Position numbers and translations under genes: made by a program | Notes under the pieces: generated by a model | Databases searched by the model: none | Seen by the model: the letters and a program-made list of their open reading frames with translations, nothing else | What the model was told of the DNA's origin: nothing | Part shown: one piece after another, positions 6,160 through 14,234 of the stretch | How positions within the stretch are numbered: the stretch's first letter is position 1 | Layout: every line of letters begins with the position of its first letter | Assembly: GCA_035449045.1 (NCBI GenBank) | Contig: DAOTKC010000036.1 | Location: 1-16,338 of the forward strand | Reading direction: 5' to 3' | Length of the DNA: 16,338 nt | Source of the DNA: DAOTKC01 sp035449045 | GTDB lineage: Bacteria; Bacillota; Clostridia; Christensenellales; CAG-917

Positions 6160-7608
6160 TTAAGAGGGATAGCGGATTCGGGCGTGATGGACAGACGGCA
6201 GAGAATCGGCTATCGTTTTCTTTATCACGGCGAGCTCGCCGAAAGTAATCGGACAGTTGTCAAACTGCTTTTTCTCTATGCGTTCATTGACTATTTCGTC
6301 AATGCATTTCATCAGCTCGGTGTTATTGGGCGGCACATTGGCGCGCGTCGCCGCCTCGATTGAATCGGCGAGCATGATTATCGCCGAAATCTTGGTGCTC
6401 GGCTTGGGGCCGGCATAGCTGTAATTTTCTATCGGCAAATCCTCTTCGGTGATTTTCTTGGCTTTTTGGTAGAAGAAATTGACGGGCATATCGCCGTGGT
6501 GCTCGCGGCAGATTTTGGCGAGTTTGTCGGGCAGGTGGTATTGACGGATGAGTTCGGCGCCGAAGGTGGCGTGCGCCGTAATCATGCTGACGCTGACCTC
6601 GGGAATCAATTCGTCGTGGGGGTTGTAATTGTCTTGGTTTTCGACGAAATAAAGCGGGTTTTTAAGCTTGCCTATATCGTGGTAATACGCCGCGGCGCGC
6701 GCGAGGTGAGGATTCTCGCCGATTGCGATGGCGCAGTTTTCGGCCAGTATCGCCACCGTCTGCGAATGGTTGAAGGTGCCCGATGCTTCGTTTGCGAGCC
6801 GTTTTAAAAGCGGATTTTTAAGGTTGGAAATCTCGTCGAGCCTGAAATCGTCGGCGGCGTTAAACAACGTCTCAAAAACAGGAAGAAGGAACATATATAA
6901 GACAATCGACGCGGTGTTGGCGGCAAGGTTCCAGCCCAAGCTTTTCAATATCGTCATGGTGGAGTTGCCCGTCGCGATAAGCACGACCGCCGAAAGCGGC
7001 ATCAGCGACAGCCCGCCGATAAACCCGAAAAGAATGATTTTAATCCTCGAATAGCTTTTGGACTGAAGATAAATCAAGAGGCAGGCGCCCACCGAATTGA
7101 CGAACACCGCGACGGAGGCATTCTGCATCGACGCCGCCGAAAACGCGTCGTTGATGAAGAAAGTCAAAAACATTATCTGCATCAGCACTATGACGCTGAC
7201 CAAGGCGACACGCCTGCCGACCAAGACGCAGAGGAGCATGGCGGCAAGCCCGATGGGAAGCATGAAGATGTTGAGATAGTCCGCCGCAATCAAGCAGATA
7301 ACAAACGTCACCGCTATCGAGGCAAAAATCATGGCGTAAACCGAGGTCCTCTGCTGCGACTTAAAGACGAAATAATACGAATAAAGGTAAATGCACACGA
7401 GCAACAGCGCAACCGTCAAAAAATAGGCAAAGCTTCTGAGCAGGCCGGCGCCGGTAAACGCCTCGGCGTAGCTGTTGTTGGCGCGGTGAAACCACAGCGC
7501 CGACACAATAGTGACGACGAGGGCGGTAACCGCGACAACTCCCGCGACCTTTAAAATATACGCGGTAAGCTCCTTGACCGCATCTTTATCTTTAGGCTTA
7601 CGCTCCAT
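6160..7608 (-). CDS. pgpH: Short PgpH-type 7TM-HD phosphodiesterase
   Basis: This membrane HD-domain protein matches the PgpH/YqfF family, which hydrolyses the second messenger c-di-AMP. I start it at the ATG at 7608-7606 (482 residues), because GGAGAGGAG lies directly before that codon; a start at 7638 would put this site inside the gene. A first membrane helix (about 18-39) is followed by only some 20 residues and then six or seven more helices (about 55-250). The cytoplasmic HD domain shows H281, H310-D311, H346, H370-H371 and D415, so catalysis looks intact. Typical members have about 700 residues, with a large extracellular 7TMR-HDED domain after the first helix, which is missing here. 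The position between phoH and ybeY supports the assignment. Confidence 0.9.
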   Translation of the reverse strand: MERKPKDKDAVKELTAYILKVAGVVAVTALVVTIVSALWFHRANNSYAEAFTGAGLLRSFAYFLTVALLLVCIYLYSYYFVFKSQQRTSVYAMIFASIAVTFVICLIAADYLNIFMLPIGLAAMLLCVLVGRRVALVSVIVLMQIMFLTFFINDAFSAASMQNASVAVFVNSVGACLLIYLQSKSYSRIKIILFGFIGGLSLMPLSAVVLIATGNSTMTILKSLGWNLAANTASIVLYMFLLPVFETLFNAADDFRLDEISNLKNPLLKRLANEASGTFNHSQTVAILAENCAIAIGENPHLARAAAYYHDIGKLKNPLYFVENQDNYNPHDELIPEVSVSMITAHATFGAELIRQYHLPDKLAKICREHHGDMPVNFFYQKAKKITEEDLPIENYSYAGPKPSTKISAIIMLADSIEAATRANVPPNNTELMKCIDEIVNERIEKKQFDNCPITFGELAVIKKTIADSLPSVHHARIRYPS

Positions 7609-7686
7609 TTTCTCCTCTCCTTTTGCCTTGGTAACCATACAAATTCAACCCGCTCTCAGCATTTTCCGGTATGAACGCCTTAGTCT

Positions 7687-7705
7687 AAAAAACCGCCGCT
7701 TCGGC
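7687..7705 (-). terminator. Weak intrinsic terminator after phoH
   Basis: Read on the minus strand, GCCG (7705-7702), an AAG loop and CGGC (7698-7695) are followed by GG and six T (7692-7687). It lies in the 178-base phoH-pgpH gap. The stem is only four base pairs, so it may merely attenuate transcription. Confidence 0.3.
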
Positions 7706-7786
7706 TAAGTTCTGATTCTGAATAACCGGCTTCACTCGCTTCTTTGAGCATTTTCTAAATGATTACGGCCTAATTAAAAGCGGTCG

Positions 7787-8752
7787 CTATTCGCGGAGGT
7801 CGGAACCCGGGTTGAATTTATCTTTTTCGTAGGCTTGAATGATGTTTTGCACAAGGTGGTGGCGCGCTACATCCTTGAAAGTGAGCTCGACAATCTCGAC
7901 GCCCGCCACGCCCTTTAAAATCTGAAGAGCGTGAATCAGCCCCGATTGGGTGCTGGCCGGCAAGTCGATTTGAGTGACGTCGCCGTTGACAACCACCTTG
8001 CTGTTTTCGCCCATGCGCGTCAAAAACATCTTCATTTGCTCTTTGGTGGTATTTTGGGCTTCGTCCAAAATAATGAAGCTGTTGGAAAGCGTCCTGCCGC
8101 GCATATAGGCAAGAGGTGCCACCTCGATTATGCCCCTTTCCATCAGCTTTAAATACACTTCGGAGCCGAACATCTCGGTCAGCGCGTCATAAAGCGGGCG
8201 AAGATAAGGGTCGACTTTGTTTTGGAGGTCGCCGGGCAGAAACCCCAGCTTTTCGCCCGCCTCAACGGCCGGCCGCGTCAAAATGATTTTATCAACCTGC
8301 TTGTTTTTATATGCCGCGGCTGCGAGCGCGACGGCGAGATAGGTCTTGCCGGTGCCGGCAGGTCCCACCGCTATCGTCAGCTCGTTTTTTAAAATGGCGT
8401 CAACGTAAAGGCGCTGTCCCAGCGATTTAACGCGAATCTGCTTGCCGCGCGCGGTGACGGCCACCACGCCCAACACGTCGGATAACTCGACGTCGAAGTT
8501 GTCTTTCATGAGATCGGCGACAAGCCGAATATGCTGGGAATTGAGGGTTTCGGTTTTGGCAAGCTTTAGAAGAGTTTTAATGGTGCTTTGAGCGCGGGCA
8601 ACGTCGGCCTCCGCGCCGCTTACCGATATTCCCTGCTCATCCCTCGCGATTGTGACGCCCAAAAGTTTTTCAAATTCGCTGGCGTTGGCGTCCATGCATC
8701 CAAAAAAATTTCTGATTAAATCGATATTGTCAACTTCGATATTTGTCTTCAA
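7787..8752 (-). CDS. phoH: PhoH-like ATPase
   Basis: This 321-residue protein is the normal PhoH length. It is a cytoplasmic P-loop ATPase linked to RNA metabolism, often encoded beside ybeY. Walker A is GPAGTGKT (130-137) and Walker B ends in DEAQ (230-233). TRPAVEAGEKLGFLPGD (about 159-175) is a family hallmark. The start is TTG (8752-8750), not ATG: AAGAGG lies six bases upstream and no better start fits. The 206-base gap before it, after yqfD, is AT-rich and contains a CCGCAC/GTGCGG dyad (8922-8927 with 8946-8951) without a T tract. I saw no clear promoter there. Confidence 0.95.
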   Translation of the reverse strand: MKTNIEVDNIDLIRNFFGCMDANASEFEKLLGVTIARDEQGISVSGAEADVARAQSTIKTLLKLAKTETLNSQHIRLVADLMKDNFDVELSDVLGVVAVTARGKQIRVKSLGQRLYVDAILKNELTIAVGPAGTGKTYLAVALAAAAYKNKQVDKIILTRPAVEAGEKLGFLPGDLQNKVDPYLRPLYDALTEMFGSEVYLKLMERGIIEVAPLAYMRGRTLSNSFIILDEAQNTTKEQMKMFLTRMGENSKVVVNGDVTQIDLPASTQSGLIHALQILKGVAGVEIVELTFKDVARHHLVQNIIQAYEKDKFNPGSDLRE

Positions 8753-8958
8753 ATTGGCCTCTTTGTGATTTTCGTTTTCTTTTGTTTTGTCCTCGGTAGC
8801 GGCTTAAACCATCACCGCATATATATTTTTTTGCTTTATCGGTTAATAACTGCGCCCATCCCGATTCTATTACTTAGTTTTTCTGAATGTTTACGTTTTT
8901 CTCAAGTTATGTTATGACAATCCGCACATTATCAAGCTTTTTTGGGTGCGGGACTTTC

Positions 8959-10068
8959 TTATCCCGATATAAGCTCCTCGGCCTCGACGACGGCCTGAAG
9001 CACGGTGCGGCCGTCACGCATAAAGACGTTGCACCATGCGGCCAGAAAAACTCCGTCGGCGGGCATTTTGGAAAGCGCCTTGTTTATAGCCTCGCCTTTA
9101 AGCTTTTCAATTGTTTCGCCGCTCACTTCCACCGTTTTATAGATGACCTCGACGTAGGTGACTTCCCTTATAAATATCGGAAAGATATATCCCAAAACCG
9201 AGGTCTTTTCAATCGTTTCGTATGTTTTATAGGGCGACTCGGGCGGCTTACCGCTCTTTCCGAACAGCGTGCTGACCGTATACGTTTTGCGCTCGCCGTA
9301 TGTTTTTTCGATATATTGGTCGCTCAGCGCGATTTCGGCGGTGTATTGAACCTTGCCAAACACCTCTCCGTTGGCGTAGGAAGCCACCTGCTGACCCGAT
9401 ATCGACACTATTCCCTCAATCAGCTTATCGCCCCTTTTAACGATGTCGCCCGTTTTGACGGCGGCCGTGCCGTTGAAGACTATGACGCGCGATACCACCG
9501 CCTTCTTTTTGGAGTAGACGGCGTCGGAGGTGCCGAGATAGTCATAGGCGGGCTTTTCTAGTTCTTCCACAAGGTTAACAAATACGGTGGTGCCCCTTCG
9601 CGTGACCGAGGCGTAGGATATGCCGTCGAGCTTGAGGAGCGATTTCTCGATGGCTTTACTATCCAGCGCGGGATTGAATCCTCCCTCCCTCACGCCGAAC
9701 TCGGCGAGCACGTCTGCGGCCTCTCTTGCCCTGAACGGAAGGTTGACCTTGACGTCGAGAACGAAGCCGCTCATTACGGCAATAAAGACGATGACGGCTG
9801 CCGCGCCGATTAAAAGCCCGAAGCGGTATCTGAGAAAATCCTTAAACGCCGCCGCGCCCGTATATTTAATTATCTTATAATTATAATTGAGTGCGGTAAA
9901 TAAATCAACGACTTTTTGCTTGTCGGAGGCGTTAACGCCGAATTTCAGACGGACGCCTTTGCTAATGACGCCGCGAAGAACCACCTTTTGAAGGTGTAGC
10001 TTTTTTATTATTTTGCCGTGATTCAGCCCCTCCGCTTCAAAATAGCAGAAGCTCTTTACTTCCGACAT
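8959..10068 (-). CDS. yqfD: Sporulation protein YqfD
   Basis: The frame extends to a GTG at 10083, but I place the start at the ATG at 10068-10066 (369 residues), because GGGAG lies just before it. The family is known from Bacillus as a mother-cell sporulation membrane protein (stage IV group) of unknown biochemical role. The N-terminal part is a small mixed domain. One membrane helix lies near residues 82-104 (FGLLIGAAAVIVFIAVMSGF). The rest is predicted outside the cytoplasm and contains a G-D-x-V-x-x-G-D-x-L motif (TGDIVKRGDKLIEG). It directly follows yqfC, as in other spore formers. Confidence 0.9.
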   Translation of the reverse strand: MSEVKSFCYFEAEGLNHGKIIKKLHLQKVVLRGVISKGVRLKFGVNASDKQKVVDLFTALNYNYKIIKYTGAAAFKDFLRYRFGLLIGAAAVIVFIAVMSGFVLDVKVNLPFRAREAADVLAEFGVREGGFNPALDSKAIEKSLLKLDGISYASVTRRGTTVFVNLVEELEKPAYDYLGTSDAVYSKKKAVVSRVIVFNGTAAVKTGDIVKRGDKLIEGIVSISGQQVASYANGEVFGKVQYTAEIALSDQYIEKTYGERKTYTVSTLFGKSGKPPESPYKTYETIEKTSVLGYIFPIFIREVTYVEVIYKTVEVSGETIEKLKGEAINKALSKMPADGVFLAAWCNVFMRDGRTVLQAVVEAEELISG

Positions 10069-10119
10069 TTTTCTCCCGCCCACTAATTTTGAATGTTGAG
10101 TTTGCGCATTATTTTAAGT

Positions 10120-10368
10120 CTATTCGATGACAATATCTTTAATTTTCCCCGATATATAAGCCTCGGCCGCGCCTATTTCCGCAAGACCAAGGTTTTCGCC
10201 CAAAATCACCACAGTGCTCTTTTTGGTGCGGAAGCGAATTTCGGCGTTCGTGAAGGATACAACCGATTTTATTCCCGACAAGACGGCGGCCGTCTTGCCG
10301 AAGACGACAACCTCGAATTCGGAAGCCAAATCTACGCCGAATTTCCGTTTAATTTCATCGAAAAACAT
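10120..10368 (-). CDS. yqfC: Sporulation protein YqfC
   Basis: This 82-residue protein belongs to the YabP/YqfC family of small sporulation proteins. Visible family features are the beta-rich pattern VVVFGKTAAVLSGIKSVVSFTNAEIRFRT and the later VVILGENLGLAEI. It precedes yqfD by 51 bases, the conserved pair order, and is the first gene of the minus-strand cluster. The start ATG at 10368 has no Shine-Dalgarno; a TATAAT (10374-10369) directly abuts it, without a good -35 box at normal distance. In Bacillus this pair is under sigma-E control; I could not identify a convincing sigma-E promoter here. Confidence 0.88.
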   Translation of the reverse strand: MFFDEIKRKFGVDLASEFEVVVFGKTAAVLSGIKSVVSFTNAEIRFRTKKSTVVILGENLGLAEIGAAEAYISGKIKDIVIE

Positions 10369-10542
10369 ATTATAGTTTATTAAGCCGAATAAAAATTAAT
10401 ACTTTTGCTTGCGCGGTGTATTAGGCTACTTCTAAAATAATTGTTTGAATAGTAAAGAAATCGGTAAACAAGTAATCAATGCGCAAACACGCAAAGCTAT
10501 GGATTAAAACCCAATTGCCTAACTTTGATTAGCCGATCCGCA

Positions 10543-10571
10543 TTGACAAGCGGGCACGGCGGTAATATAAT
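10543..10571 (+). promoter_or_regulatory. Consensus sigma-A promoter of cysK
   Basis: TTGACA (10543-10548) and TATAAT (10566-10571) are both perfect consensus boxes, 17 bases apart. The transcript would start near 10578, leaving a leader of about 45 bases, too short for a T-box. The leader ends in GGGAGGG (10612-10618), a strong ribosome site before the ATG at 10623. A second TATAAT at 10604-10609 has no -35 partner. Confidence 0.88.
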
Positions 10572-10622
10572 GAGGAAAACCGCGTCGGGTTTCAAAAATT
10601 CGATATAATTTGGGAGGGCGAG

Positions 10623-11558
10623 ATGGCAAAGATTTATAAAGGACTTACCGAGCTCGTCGGCAACACGCCTCTTCTCGAGCTTTCACGGTATAATCAAAAG
10701 CAAAACACCTCGGCTACGATACTCGCTAAGCTGGAATATCTTAATCCCGCGGGAAGCGTCAAAGACAGAGTCGCCAAGGCGATGATTGAGGATGCCGAGG
10801 CGCGCGGGCTTTTGACCGAGTCGTCGGTCATAATCGAGCCCACAAGCGGAAATACGGGCATAGGGCTCGCCTCGGCCGCTGCCGCCAAGGGCTATCGGAT
10901 TATTCTCACCATGCCGGAAACGATGAGCATCGAGAGGCGCAAGCTTCTTAAAGCCTACGGCGCCGAACTTGTTCTTACCGAGGGCGCAAGGGGCATGAGG
11001 GGTGCCATCGAAAGGGCAAACGAGCTGAAATCGGAAATCAAAGGCGCCGTCATTTTGGGACAGTTCACAAATCCCGCCAATCCCAAGGCGCACTACGACA
11101 CGACAGGCCCCGAAATCCGGAATGACACCGATGGCAAGGTCGATATTTTGGTTGCCGGCATAGGCACGGGCGGCACTCTTACGGGCACGGGCGAATACCT
11201 CAAATCTCAAAACAAAAATATAAAGGTCGTCGCAGTCGAGCCCTATGATTCGCCCGTCCTTTCTCAAGGCCGCGCAGGCGCCCACCAAATTCAGGGTATA
11301 GGCGCCGGATTCGTCCCCGAAATTTTGAACGCCAAAATTTTCGATGAAATTATCACGGTTAAAAATGAGGACGCTTTTTCGGCAAGCAGGGAGCTAGCCG
11401 CCTCGGAGGGGCTCCTTTCGGGTATATCCTCGGGCGCCGCGCTCTTTGCCGCGACTCTTGTCGCCAAGCGGCCGGAAAACAAAGGGAAAATCATTGTCGT
11501 AATACTTCCCGACGGAGGCGAAAGATATCTTTCCACCGCGTTGTTTGAAAACCAATAA
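10623..11558 (+). CDS. cysK: Cysteine synthase (O-acetylserine sulfhydrylase)
   Basis: This 311-residue protein has the usual CysK length. It uses pyridoxal phosphate to make cysteine from O-acetylserine and sulfide in the cytoplasm. K47 in NPAGSVKDR is the Schiff-base lysine. TSGNTG (74-79) binds the substrate carboxylate, and GTGGT (181-185) holds the cofactor phosphate. It is the only complete plus-strand gene in the window, with its own strong promoter and a terminator shared with dnaB, so it forms a single-gene unit. CysM-like paralogues cannot be excluded from sequence alone, but the overall pattern fits CysK. Confidence 0.95.
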   Translation: MAKIYKGLTELVGNTPLLELSRYNQKQNTSATILAKLEYLNPAGSVKDRVAKAMIEDAEARGLLTESSVIIEPTSGNTGIGLASAAAAKGYRIILTMPETMSIERRKLLKAYGAELVLTEGARGMRGAIERANELKSEIKGAVILGQFTNPANPKAHYDTTGPEIRNDTDGKVDILVAGIGTGGTLTGTGEYLKSQNKNIKVVAVEPYDSPVLSQGRAGAHQIQGIGAGFVPEILNAKIFDEIITVKNEDAFSASRELAASEGLLSGISSGAALFAATLVAKRPENKGKIIVVILPDGGERYLSTALFENQ

Positions 11559-11580
11559 GAGAATTGAATTTGATAGAATT

Positions 11581-11613
11581 AAAAAATCCGATTGCTCGCA
11601 ATCGGATTTTTTT
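11581..11613. terminator. Bidirectional terminator between cysK and dnaB
   Basis: TCCGATTG (11587-11594), loop CTCG and CAATCGGA (11599-11606) form a perfect 8-base-pair stem, flanked by six A on the left and seven T on the right. It can end cysK transcripts on the plus strand and dnaB transcripts on the minus strand. It starts 23 bases after the cysK stop and ends just next to the dnaB stop. Confidence 0.93.
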
Positions 11614-11614
11614 A

Positions 11615-13279
11615 TTAAAGCGGGTCGGAGTCCGGGTCATAATCGGCGTCGGGCTCGACATTTTTATATTCGGCTTCGGGTTCATAGCCTTTGGAACCTT
11701 GTTCCTCGACCTCGCCCACCGTTACGTTGAAAATTTCATCGGGCGAACGCATAGTATCCGCCTCAATATCGGCGTCGGAGGCGACTTCCTTTATCTTGCC
11801 CAACACCGCCGAGGCGGCGGGAACGGCCGCGCTTACCGGCGTTATCGGGGGCGGCAGAGTTTTCTCGGGCTTGTCGCCAAGCGGCGAAGGGTCGGGTGCT
11901 TGGGTTTTGGCAGGCTTAACGAAGCCGGTCGCCGTAGTTTCGCAGAAGGACGTCGTCTTGCCGTCCCACAGCAAAGGTATGGTTTCGCAGGGGCCGTTTC
12001 TGTTTTTTTCCACCCTGAGCTCGAGGTAGTTGGGGTCGTATTTGCTCGGGTCGTATTTGCTCGGCTTATGTAAAAAGGCGATGAGGTCGGCGTCCTGCTC
12101 AATGGCGCCGCTGTCGCGAAGGTCGGAGAGCTTGGGGTCGTGCTCGTTTCTTTGGTCGATAGCCCTCGACATCTGGGAGAGCACCAAAAACGGCACGCCC
12201 AGTTCTTTGGCGTATATCTTCATGGCGCGGCTGATTTCGGTCACGCCCAAAAGACGGCTTTCGGCGCGCTCGGGAATTTTTAAAAGCTGCAAATAGTCGA
12301 TTATGACAAGGTCCAGCCCTGCCGACGAACGCTTTAAGCGTAGGCATTTTGAAAGGATTTCCTCGGCGGAAATAGAGCCGCTCTCGTTTATGAACATCCG
12401 CGAGGCAATCAAGGCCTCGTGCGCTTGGTAGATGTTTCTAAGGTCGGCGCGCGTCAAGGCGTATTCGGTGTCCATGTCTTTGAGGTTGACTTTGGAAAGA
12501 TAGGCAATCATACGCTTGACGAGCTGGACGGTATACATCTCGAGCGAGAAAATCGCCACCGATTTATGCCCCGAAACGGCGGCGTTGGCGGCGATATTGA
12601 GGGCAAAAGCGGTCTTGCCGATGGAGGGGCGCGCCGCAAGCAGCACGAAGTTGCCGCCCTTTAATCCGTTTGTCAAGCGGTCGAACTGGCTGAAGCCGGT
12701 GTAAACGACGTTCCGCTTGCTGGTTCCGCTTTGGATGCGCTCGATTTCGTCGATGGTCCTCGCGCTCGCCTCGGAAATGGGCGAAAACTCGGAGCGCTCG
12801 GCTTCTTCGGAGAGCCTGAAGACGGCGCGCTCGGCGTCCTCGAGCGCCTTTACTTCGTCGCTGTAAGAATATCCGATTTTTGAAATATCGGTGCCCGCCG
12901 TAATAATGCGCCTGAGCATGCTGTCGCGCTTTATGATATCGCGGTAGTAGGCAAAGTTCGCCGCGCTGGGCATATCGCCCGCCAGCCGTGAAAGGTAGGC
13001 GACGCTCCCTACGTCGACAAGCTTGCCGCGCATTTCTAGAAGGTCGCAAACGGTCACGATGTCAATCGGCTTGTTGCTTAAGCCGAGCTCGCGCATGGCG
13101 TCGAAAATCTCGGCGTTGGCGTCGTCGTAAAAATCAAATTTTGTGAGCACGTGGCAGACGTCGTCGGCGGCTTCGCGGTCGATTAACGCGGCGCCCAAAA
13201 CGGCGCGCTCGGCCTCAATGTTCTTGGGCATGGCGCGCATGACGTCCAATTCCTTGCTCTTTCTCTTTCCCTCGGCCAT
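11615..13279 (-). CDS. dnaB: Replicative DNA helicase DnaB
   Basis: This 554-residue protein is the hexameric helicase that unwinds DNA at the replication fork (called DnaC in Bacillus). The N-terminal domain begins with PKNIEAERAVLGAAL. The RecA-like domain has Walker A ARPSIGKT (K222) and Walker B LVIIDY (D328). SQMSRAIDQR and the NRNGP segment are also typical. The conserved core ends near residue 453. The remaining 101 residues are an unusual proline-rich, strongly acidic tail ending in DADYDPDSDPL. A small insertion (SKYDPSKYDP) comes from a 15-base tandem duplication. The ATG is preceded by GAGG, and a good promoter lies about 55 bases upstream. No intein was seen. Confidence 0.96.
   Translation of the reverse strand: MAEGKRKSKELDVMRAMPKNIEAERAVLGAALIDREAADDVCHVLTKFDFYDDANAEIFDAMRELGLSNKPIDIVTVCDLLEMRGKLVDVGSVAYLSRLAGDMPSAANFAYYRDIIKRDSMLRRIITAGTDISKIGYSYSDEVKALEDAERAVFRLSEEAERSEFSPISEASARTIDEIERIQSGTSKRNVVYTGFSQFDRLTNGLKGGNFVLLAARPSIGKTAFALNIAANAAVSGHKSVAIFSLEMYTVQLVKRMIAYLSKVNLKDMDTEYALTRADLRNIYQAHEALIASRMFINESGSISAEEILSKCLRLKRSSAGLDLVIIDYLQLLKIPERAESRLLGVTEISRAMKIYAKELGVPFLVLSQMSRAIDQRNEHDPKLSDLRDSGAIEQDADLIAFLHKPSKYDPSKYDPNYLELRVEKNRNGPCETIPLLWDGKTTSFCETTATGFVKPAKTQAPDPSPLGDKPEKTLPPPITPVSAAVPAASAVLGKIKEVASDADIEADTMRSPDEIFNVTVGEVEEQGSKGYEPEAEYKNVEPDADYDPDSDPL
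12033..12062. repeat. 15-base tandem duplication inside dnaB
   Basis: Two identical copies of a 15-base unit (gggtcgtatttgctc, 12033-12047 and 12048-12062) encode the repeat SKYDP-SKYDP in DnaB. The unit is in frame and lies in a loop that varies between DnaB proteins, just before the conserved strand leading to NRNGP. Confidence 0.9.
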
Positions 13280-13332
13280 ATTTACCTCACCGGGATTTTT
13301 TCGTTTCTCCGCCCTAGGTCGGGCTTGCTAAC

Positions 13333-13361
13333 AGTATAAAGATTTTACAATTTAATGTAAA
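13333..13361 (-). promoter_or_regulatory. Promoter of dnaB with overlapping dyad
   Basis: On the minus strand TTTACA (13361-13356) and TATACT (13338-13333) lie 17 bases apart, a good sigma-A pair. The -35 box is one half of a perfect dyad, TTTACA-N6-TGTAAA (13344-13361), that extends into the spacer, so a repressor could bind there. It sits directly after the stop of the upstream lipoprotein gene, which suggests dnaB can be transcribed on its own. Confidence 0.6.
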
Positions 13362-13364
13362 GGA

Positions 13365-14069
13365 TTAATTAGCACATAAAGGATTGTTCCGTTTGGCGCG
13401 CTTTGCGGCAAACGCCAAAGCCGCGATGAACACAAACGACGAAGCTATTGCCAAAACATACCAGCCCGCCGAAAATTCGGTGGTTTTAGTTAAAACTAAC
13501 TCGGTGTCGGGCTTAACCGTCCAGGTGTGGGTGTAGATGCCGTCCTCGCTTGTCTCGGCGCCGTTGGAGTCAATCGAGCGGTAGATGGTGGCGTAATTAA
13601 AGACGTAGGTCACCGCCTCGGCGTCGAATTCGGCAGCCTTATCGAAATAAGTTGTCAGCAGATGCTCGGTGAGCGGCCAGTTATCGATGTCGGAAAAGCG
13701 GCTTTTTAAAATCGTTTTATATCTAGTGAAGAAAAAATCCCGCGTTTCCTCGGCGCTCACCGCGGTGTATCCGTAACCCACGGCGTCGGCGGCAAGCTCG
13801 GACGCCGAATCGAAGACAATCGTTCCTTTGATTTTACCATCCTCGCGCGTCACCTCGCGCCCGTAATCGGTAAAGACCGTTTCGATTATGTCCAAAATTT
13901 CGGCACGGCTGTAGCCGTATCTACCGGCGTCGTCAACGCTAACCGATATCTCAATCGTTTGGACAACACTGTTTCTTAAAAAAGTGTTTGTCAAAGTGAC
14001 CTCGCCGCAAGCCGAAAGCGTCAATGCCAGAACAGAAATTATGATGACAATCAGAAACGTTTTTTTCAC
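13365..14069 (-). CDS. Small lipoprotein with C-terminal membrane helix
   Basis: This 234-residue protein begins at a GTG (14069-14067) with a signal peptide and lipobox LSAC (C21). The middle domain has no motif I recognise; it is rich in acidic and aromatic residues. A second hydrophobic helix lies at about 202-221 (WYVLAIASSFVFIAALAF), followed by a basic end (AKRAKRNN), so the protein is probably fixed to the membrane at both ends with its domain outside. No Shine-Dalgarno is visible before the GTG, and no ATG alternative keeps the signal peptide. It lies between pepF and dnaB; a link to either is unproven. Confidence 0.75.
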   Translation of the reverse strand: MKKTFLIVIIISVLALTLSACGEVTLTNTFLRNSVVQTIEISVSVDDAGRYGYSRAEILDIIETVFTDYGREVTREDGKIKGTIVFDSASELAADAVGYGYTAVSAEETRDFFFTRYKTILKSRFSDIDNWPLTEHLLTTYFDKAAEFDAEAVTYVFNYATIYRSIDSNGAETSEDGIYTHTWTVKPDTELVLTKTTEFSAGWYVLAIASSFVFIAALAFAAKRAKRNNPLCAN

Positions 14070-14234
14070 TAAGCTTAATATTTATGCGTTTTGTAATATT
14101 TATTCACGCGTATTGCTAAAAGCAATTTTCCGATTTAGCTATTCTTGCGGGTATTAGCGCAAAGAGATATTTTGCAGGCAGCGGATAAACGTTGTTGATT
14201 AGCGCTTGCCTTTAATATCAGTTATTAATCAAGG

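Noticed and set aside
10384..10622. T-box or other riboswitch ahead of cysK
   Set aside because: The predicted leader is only about 45 bases and contains no specifier or antiterminator structure.
11615..13279. Intein in DnaB
   Set aside because: Walker A and B regions are continuous and the extra length is entirely in the C-terminal tail.
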